Position numbers and translations under genes: made by a program. 43,508 nucleotides of DNA from a virus. Shown piece after piece: positions 40,678-43,508 of the stretch; the stretch's first letter is position 1, and every line of letters begins with the position of its first letter. The stretch covers positions 1-43,508 of the IMG/VR virus record IMGVR_UViG_3300020118_000073, one strand, 5' to 3'. Below the pieces are notes generated by a model. The model was given only the letters and a program-made list of their open reading frames with translations, had not been told where the DNA came from and did not search any database.

Positions 40678-41070
40678 TCATGGTTTTGGCCCCACCATGA
40701 ACGTCGGCGGCAGGGCGAATTTGAAGCGCACGTTGCGCCACATGTGCAGGCAAAACGGGTGGCAATTGACGTAGTCGGACGCGGGCGGGTGGAACTGCAC
40801 GACGCACTCGTTGGGCTCCCAAAACAGGTTCTTTACGAAGCACATCTCGTCCCACGTCGGGCAGCGAGATTCAGTACTAACGCTGACGTGTTCCCAGCCC
40901 ACAGCGTCGGGGCGGTCGGCGGTGTTTGCGATAATGCGCAGCGTCCAGCCGCCCGGGCCTGGCACTTCGAATGCACCGTTAAGACCAGCGCTTTCGTCGC
41001 TGCCCCATTTGCCGCCGCGGGCCTTGCTGATGCGGCCAAGTTGCAGTGCCAGATCGACTGTTGCGCGCAT
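40678..41070 (-). CDS. DUF7694-like early protein
   Basis: A 130-residue protein with CPTWDEMCFVKNLFWEPNEC, VVQFHPPASDYVNCHPFCLH followed by MWRNVRF: the pattern of a common unnamed phage family (DUF7694 by my recollection). ATG 41070 is best, with GAGGGGAG six bases upstream; TTG 41076 overlaps the DnaB stop but has no spacing. It lies between helicase and replication genes, so a replication role is possible. Confidence 0.65.
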   Translation of the reverse strand: MRATVDLALQLGRISKARGGKWGSDESAGLNGAFEVPGPGGWTLRIIANTADRPDAVGWEHVSVSTESRCPTWDEMCFVKNLFWEPNECVVQFHPPASDYVNCHPFCLHMWRNVRFKFALPPTFMVGPKP

Positions 41071-41072
41071 GT

Positions 41073-42554
41073 TCAACTCCCCTCGTTAACCGGGCTTAAA
41101 AGGTCTGGCGGGCGTGCTGCGGGTGCCATGTCCTCAGCGTCGCTAAAGCGTGTAAAGGCTGGCTCAAACCGCGCGCGCGCCTTGCCAATGCGGTCCATGC
41201 GCGCCTTGGTGCTGAAGATCTGCATCCAGCCCTTTTCGCGCTCCATGGCCACGACCCATTCGTTGCGCGCTTTGTTGTCTGATGAGGGTGGCTCCTCGCG
41301 CTCGAGATAGTAGGACTCGCTGTGCAAAAACCAGATGGCATCGGCATTCTGCTCGATCGCGCTTGCGCCATACAGATCGCTGTTAATCGGCCGTTTTGAG
41401 GGCCTTTTGTTGTAGTCCCGGTTCAAGTGCGCCAGCAGCATGATGGCCGCGTTCATCTCCTTCGCGAGGTCTTTCAGATCGCTGGTGATCTGCTGTATTT
41501 GGTCGCGCTCGTCGAGCCTGGGGTTGGCTGGCTTGATGAAGCGCAGATGGTCGATGATGATCAGCGCAAGCTCGTCGTCAATGCGGCGCTGCAAGGCATG
41601 CGCGCGTGCTCGCATCTGGGCCACGGAGAGCTTCGGCGTGCTATCGATTCTAACGGCGATATCGTCCATGCCGGCGTGTGCAAGCATCATCTGCTCGATG
41701 TCGGCGGCGCTGACCTTTCCGCGGCGCATGAGGCTGGACGGAATATCGGTGGCATCGGCTACCTGGCGCATGCCGAGTTGCCAGTCCGCCATCTCGAGGC
41801 TGAAGAACAGAACCTGTTTTTTGGCGCCGGGCGCGTCGTCACGATGGCGTCCGTAATCCTGCCCCCGACCATTGGCGACTGCCGTCATTTGGGCGAAGGC
41901 GGACTTGCCCATATTCGGCGCGCCGGCGAGCACGAGCAGATCACTGCGGTAGATGCCGCCAAGCTCGTTGTCGACTGCCAGAAGCCCCGATGTCAGACAA
42001 ACCTCGGCCGGGCTGGTGCGGGCATGTTCGGCCTTTTGGATGGCTTCATAGCTTAGATCCCGCAAGGTGATGGCGCCGCGGCCGGTATCGTGCTTGCGCC
42101 CTAGCTCGTAGAGCCGCTCGCTGGCGGCGTCCGTAATGGCCTCTGCAGCGCCAATATCCGCGTCCGTGGCGGGCGAGCCGGCCAGGGCTACCAAGTCCCG
42201 CCCAATCTCCATCAGCTGGCGCCTGGCGCTTAGGGCGCGAAGTGTGGCCGCAAAATCGCGCATGCTGGGAAGTGCCGGCGCAGCTGCGGCCAGACCGACC
42301 AGATAATCGCGCCCCCCGACCTCGGCCAAGCCCGGATCCGCCTTCATGGCCGAATGCAGGGTCAAAGGCGTTACGCCCATGCGCCGCTTGATGCGGTCGC
42401 CAATCATTTCGAAAATCCGCTGGTGAAGGGGATCGTAAAAGTCGTCGGCGCCGAGCACGCCTTCAAGCCTCCAATAGGCAGCGCCGTCGATTAGAAGCGC
42501 GCCAAGCACGGCCTGCTCAAGTTCGACGTTGCAAGGTATGGACTCAGTCGCCAT
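41073..42554 (-). CDS. DnaB-type replicative helicase
   Basis: A 493-residue DnaB-like helicase. The N-terminal domain starts PCNVELEQAVLGALLIDGAA; the ATPase has Walker A GAPNMGKS (211-218), FFSLEM (250-255) and Walker B LALIIIDHLRF (329-339, Asp335). It unwinds the fork and is loaded by the replication organiser. ATG 42554 overlaps the MT-A70 gene by 11 bases; a longer frame to 42731 is shadow. The C-terminus after about residue 425 is polar. Confidence 0.95.
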   Translation of the reverse strand: MATESIPCNVELEQAVLGALLIDGAAYWRLEGVLGADDFYDPLHQRIFEMIGDRIKRRMGVTPLTLHSAMKADPGLAEVGGRDYLVGLAAAAPALPSMRDFAATLRALSARRQLMEIGRDLVALAGSPATDADIGAAEAITDAASERLYELGRKHDTGRGAITLRDLSYEAIQKAEHARTSPAEVCLTSGLLAVDNELGGIYRSDLLVLAGAPNMGKSAFAQMTAVANGRGQDYGRHRDDAPGAKKQVLFFSLEMADWQLGMRQVADATDIPSSLMRRGKVSAADIEQMMLAHAGMDDIAVRIDSTPKLSVAQMRARAHALQRRIDDELALIIIDHLRFIKPANPRLDERDQIQQITSDLKDLAKEMNAAIMLLAHLNRDYNKRPSKRPINSDLYGASAIEQNADAIWFLHSESYYLEREEPPSSDNKARNEWVVAMEREKGWMQIFSTKARMDRIGKARARFEPAFTRFSDAEDMAPAARPPDLLSPVNEGS

Positions 42555-43218
42555 TGGCTTCGAATCGATCGATCTCATTACCCCATGACGCCCAGTTCGG
42601 CGCGCGGCTGCGAGCGAAAAGTTCGCAGTAGGGACCGTCGAACATGGTCTCGATTCTGGTGCGCGCTTCGTCTGGCTTGCGGCTGTGTTCGCGGCGTGGC
42701 TGGCGGATCGTCCCACCCGGCCACCATTCAATGAAATCGCGCATCGATCGGCTGTTTGTCTCGGTCACATGGCCAAAGAAATCGACAGGCTTACGCAGGC
42801 GCGGGGTGCCGCGGGTCAGCAGCAGACATGGCTCGAGGTTCTTGCGTGTGCCGTAGCCGGGACCGAAGGCAAATTTACCGGTCTGGGCGTTGTACTTAAT
42901 CCACTCCCAAGCGACAGAGGAGTAGATGAGTCCCCAAGCCGAAATAACCGTCGTCCACTGCGGCATCAGAGGCCATGTGAACCAGCAGAAAACGGCGCAA
43001 TCCTTGGCCATAAGCAGCGCCAGCGGCAGCTTGGCGATGTCCTCGATCGGCATGCAGGGATAGTGGTTTATGGCGTTCTTTTCTTCGCCGGACTCGCTGA
43101 AATTTGCGTATAGCCACGGCGGGTCGATATGCAGCACGCGGAAGCCGCTCGATGGCCGTAAGCGCGTCCATTCGTGAGACACCCTTTCGAGATCCAGCCT
43201 AATAATTCTCTGGCTCAT
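42544..43218 (-). CDS. MT-A70-type DNA adenine methyltransferase
   Basis: A 224-residue MT-A70 family protein: VLHIDPPWLYANFSESG with DPPW (32-35), WFTWPLMPQWTTVISAWGLI, SVAWEWIKYN, GTRKNLEPCLLLTRG and REHSRKPDEARTRIETMF with the SRKP block. Such phage enzymes methylate adenine N6, usually as orphan methylases against host restriction. ATG 43218 overlaps the first small gene by 4 bases; the longer frame to 43359 is shadow. No restriction enzyme nearby. Confidence 0.9.
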   Translation of the reverse strand: MSQRIIRLDLERVSHEWTRLRPSSGFRVLHIDPPWLYANFSESGEEKNAINHYPCMPIEDIAKLPLALLMAKDCAVFCWFTWPLMPQWTTVISAWGLIYSSVAWEWIKYNAQTGKFAFGPGYGTRKNLEPCLLLTRGTPRLRKPVDFFGHVTETNSRSMRDFIEWWPGGTIRQPRREHSRKPDEARTRIETMFDGPYCELFARSRAPNWASWGNEIDRFEANGD

Positions 43219-43415
43219 TTTGCGGCTCCGAATTTGATAGCCCAACGCTCGCGATCGAGCGCCACCTTCTCCTTGCGCCGCAGCGATTTCTCGCGCTTCG
43301 CTTGCTCGCTGAGGGTCAGTTGCTCTGTCTCGAGGCTGTCCTGCAGGACCAGCGTGCATGGATCGAACAGCGCCAGGCAGAGGCGATTATGCACTACTTG
43401 ACTAATTGGGACCAT
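43215..43415 (-). CDS. First leftward small protein
   Basis: A 66-residue protein starting the minus-strand operon: MVPISQVVHNRLCLALFDPC and a charged helical end (SEQAKREKSLRRKEKVALDR). GAGGAG lies nine bases before ATG 43415. The stop overlaps the MT-A70 ATG by 4 bases. It faces the plus-strand gene at 43456. Role unknown. Confidence 0.65.
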   Translation of the reverse strand: MVPISQVVHNRLCLALFDPCTLVLQDSLETEQLTLSEQAKREKSLRRKEKVALDRERWAIKFGAAK

Positions 43416-43455
43416 TAGCCTACACTCCTCTCAGAGATTGAGTAGGAATTGCAAA
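43398..43455 (+). promoter_or_regulatory. Plus-strand promoter overlapping minus gene start
   Basis: TTGACT (43398-43403), a 17-base spacer, TACACT (43421-43426): a good sigma-70-type promoter for the gene starting at 43456, with an AGGAA ribosome site near 43445. Its -35 box lies inside the coding start of the minus gene, so the two transcripts would interfere, as in phage decision switches. Confidence 0.55.
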
Positions 43456-43508
43456 ATGTCCAATAAAAACAAGCGCATACATCAAATGACCATTTCCGAG
43501 TGGGAAAA
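43456..43508 (+). CDS. Start of divergent plus-strand gene (cut by edge)
   Basis: Only 17 codons are present: MSNKNKRIHQMTISEWE. It lies divergently to the early operon and has its own promoter and AGGAA ribosome site. A repressor or regulator is the usual gene in this place, but the piece is too short to name. Open to the window edge. Confidence 0.5.
   Translation, partial: MSNKNKRIHQMTISEWE

Overview
The window is most of a tailed-phage (siphovirus-like) genome or prophage. Almost every gene lies on the minus strand, so the map reads right to left. The DNA is GC-rich. The tail-tip genes match the gene-transfer-agent type block (DUF2460, DUF2163, NlpC/P60, J-like tip protein) common in phages of Alphaproteobacteria, so an alphaproteobacterial host is likely (inference). 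No integrase, attachment site, tRNA, rRNA or CRISPR array was found, and no lysis gene could be recognised with confidence.

Layout in transcription order. (1) Right edge, 43.2-43.5 kb: a divergent switch. A plus-strand gene starts at 43456 and leaves the window; its promoter overlaps the start of the first minus gene. (2) Early/replication module, 43.4-35.1 kb: MT-A70 adenine methylase, DnaB-type helicase, a DUF7694-like protein, a replication organiser whose ribosome site lies in a hairpin, then a string of small coupled genes (zinc-ribbon, small membrane proteins, KTSC, Phd-like) ending in a ParB-fused DNA methyltransferase. (3) A reversed cassette of three small plus-strand genes (34.0-34.7 kb) with its own promoter, facing one small membrane gene. 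(4) Packaging and head, 33.9-24.4 kb: small and large terminase, portal, MuF-like protein, ParB-XkdF protease fusion, scaffold candidate, decoration protein, major capsid. (5) A run of beta-rich virion proteins, 24.4-17.7 kb, ending in an 829-residue fibre with about 34 copies of a 14-residue His-centred repeat. (6) Connector, head closure, neck and tail terminator, 17.7-15.0 kb. (7) A 7.2-kb sugar-modification island, 14.7-7.5 kb: two FkbM methyltransferases, a SAM methyltransferase, a DUF115-like protein, three homologous glycosyltransferase-like proteins, two DxD glycosyltransferase-like proteins, a degenerate DUF6527 and a NUMOD4-HNH endonuclease. (8) Tail, 7.4 kb to the left edge: major tail protein, tail chaperone with a probable -1 frameshift product, tape measure, DUF2460, DUF2163, NlpC/P60 and a J-like tip protein cut by the window edge.

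Genes are tightly coupled. Most junctions are ATGA or GTGA overlaps, and this decides many starts, including GTG and TTG starts. The most unusual content is the sugar-modification island set between tail genes, with an endonuclease gene fitted base-perfectly between two homologous genes, and the His-repeat fibre encoded in the head-to-connector interval. Together they suggest a virion, or a host surface, decorated by phage-encoded glycans; this is inference from gene content and position.
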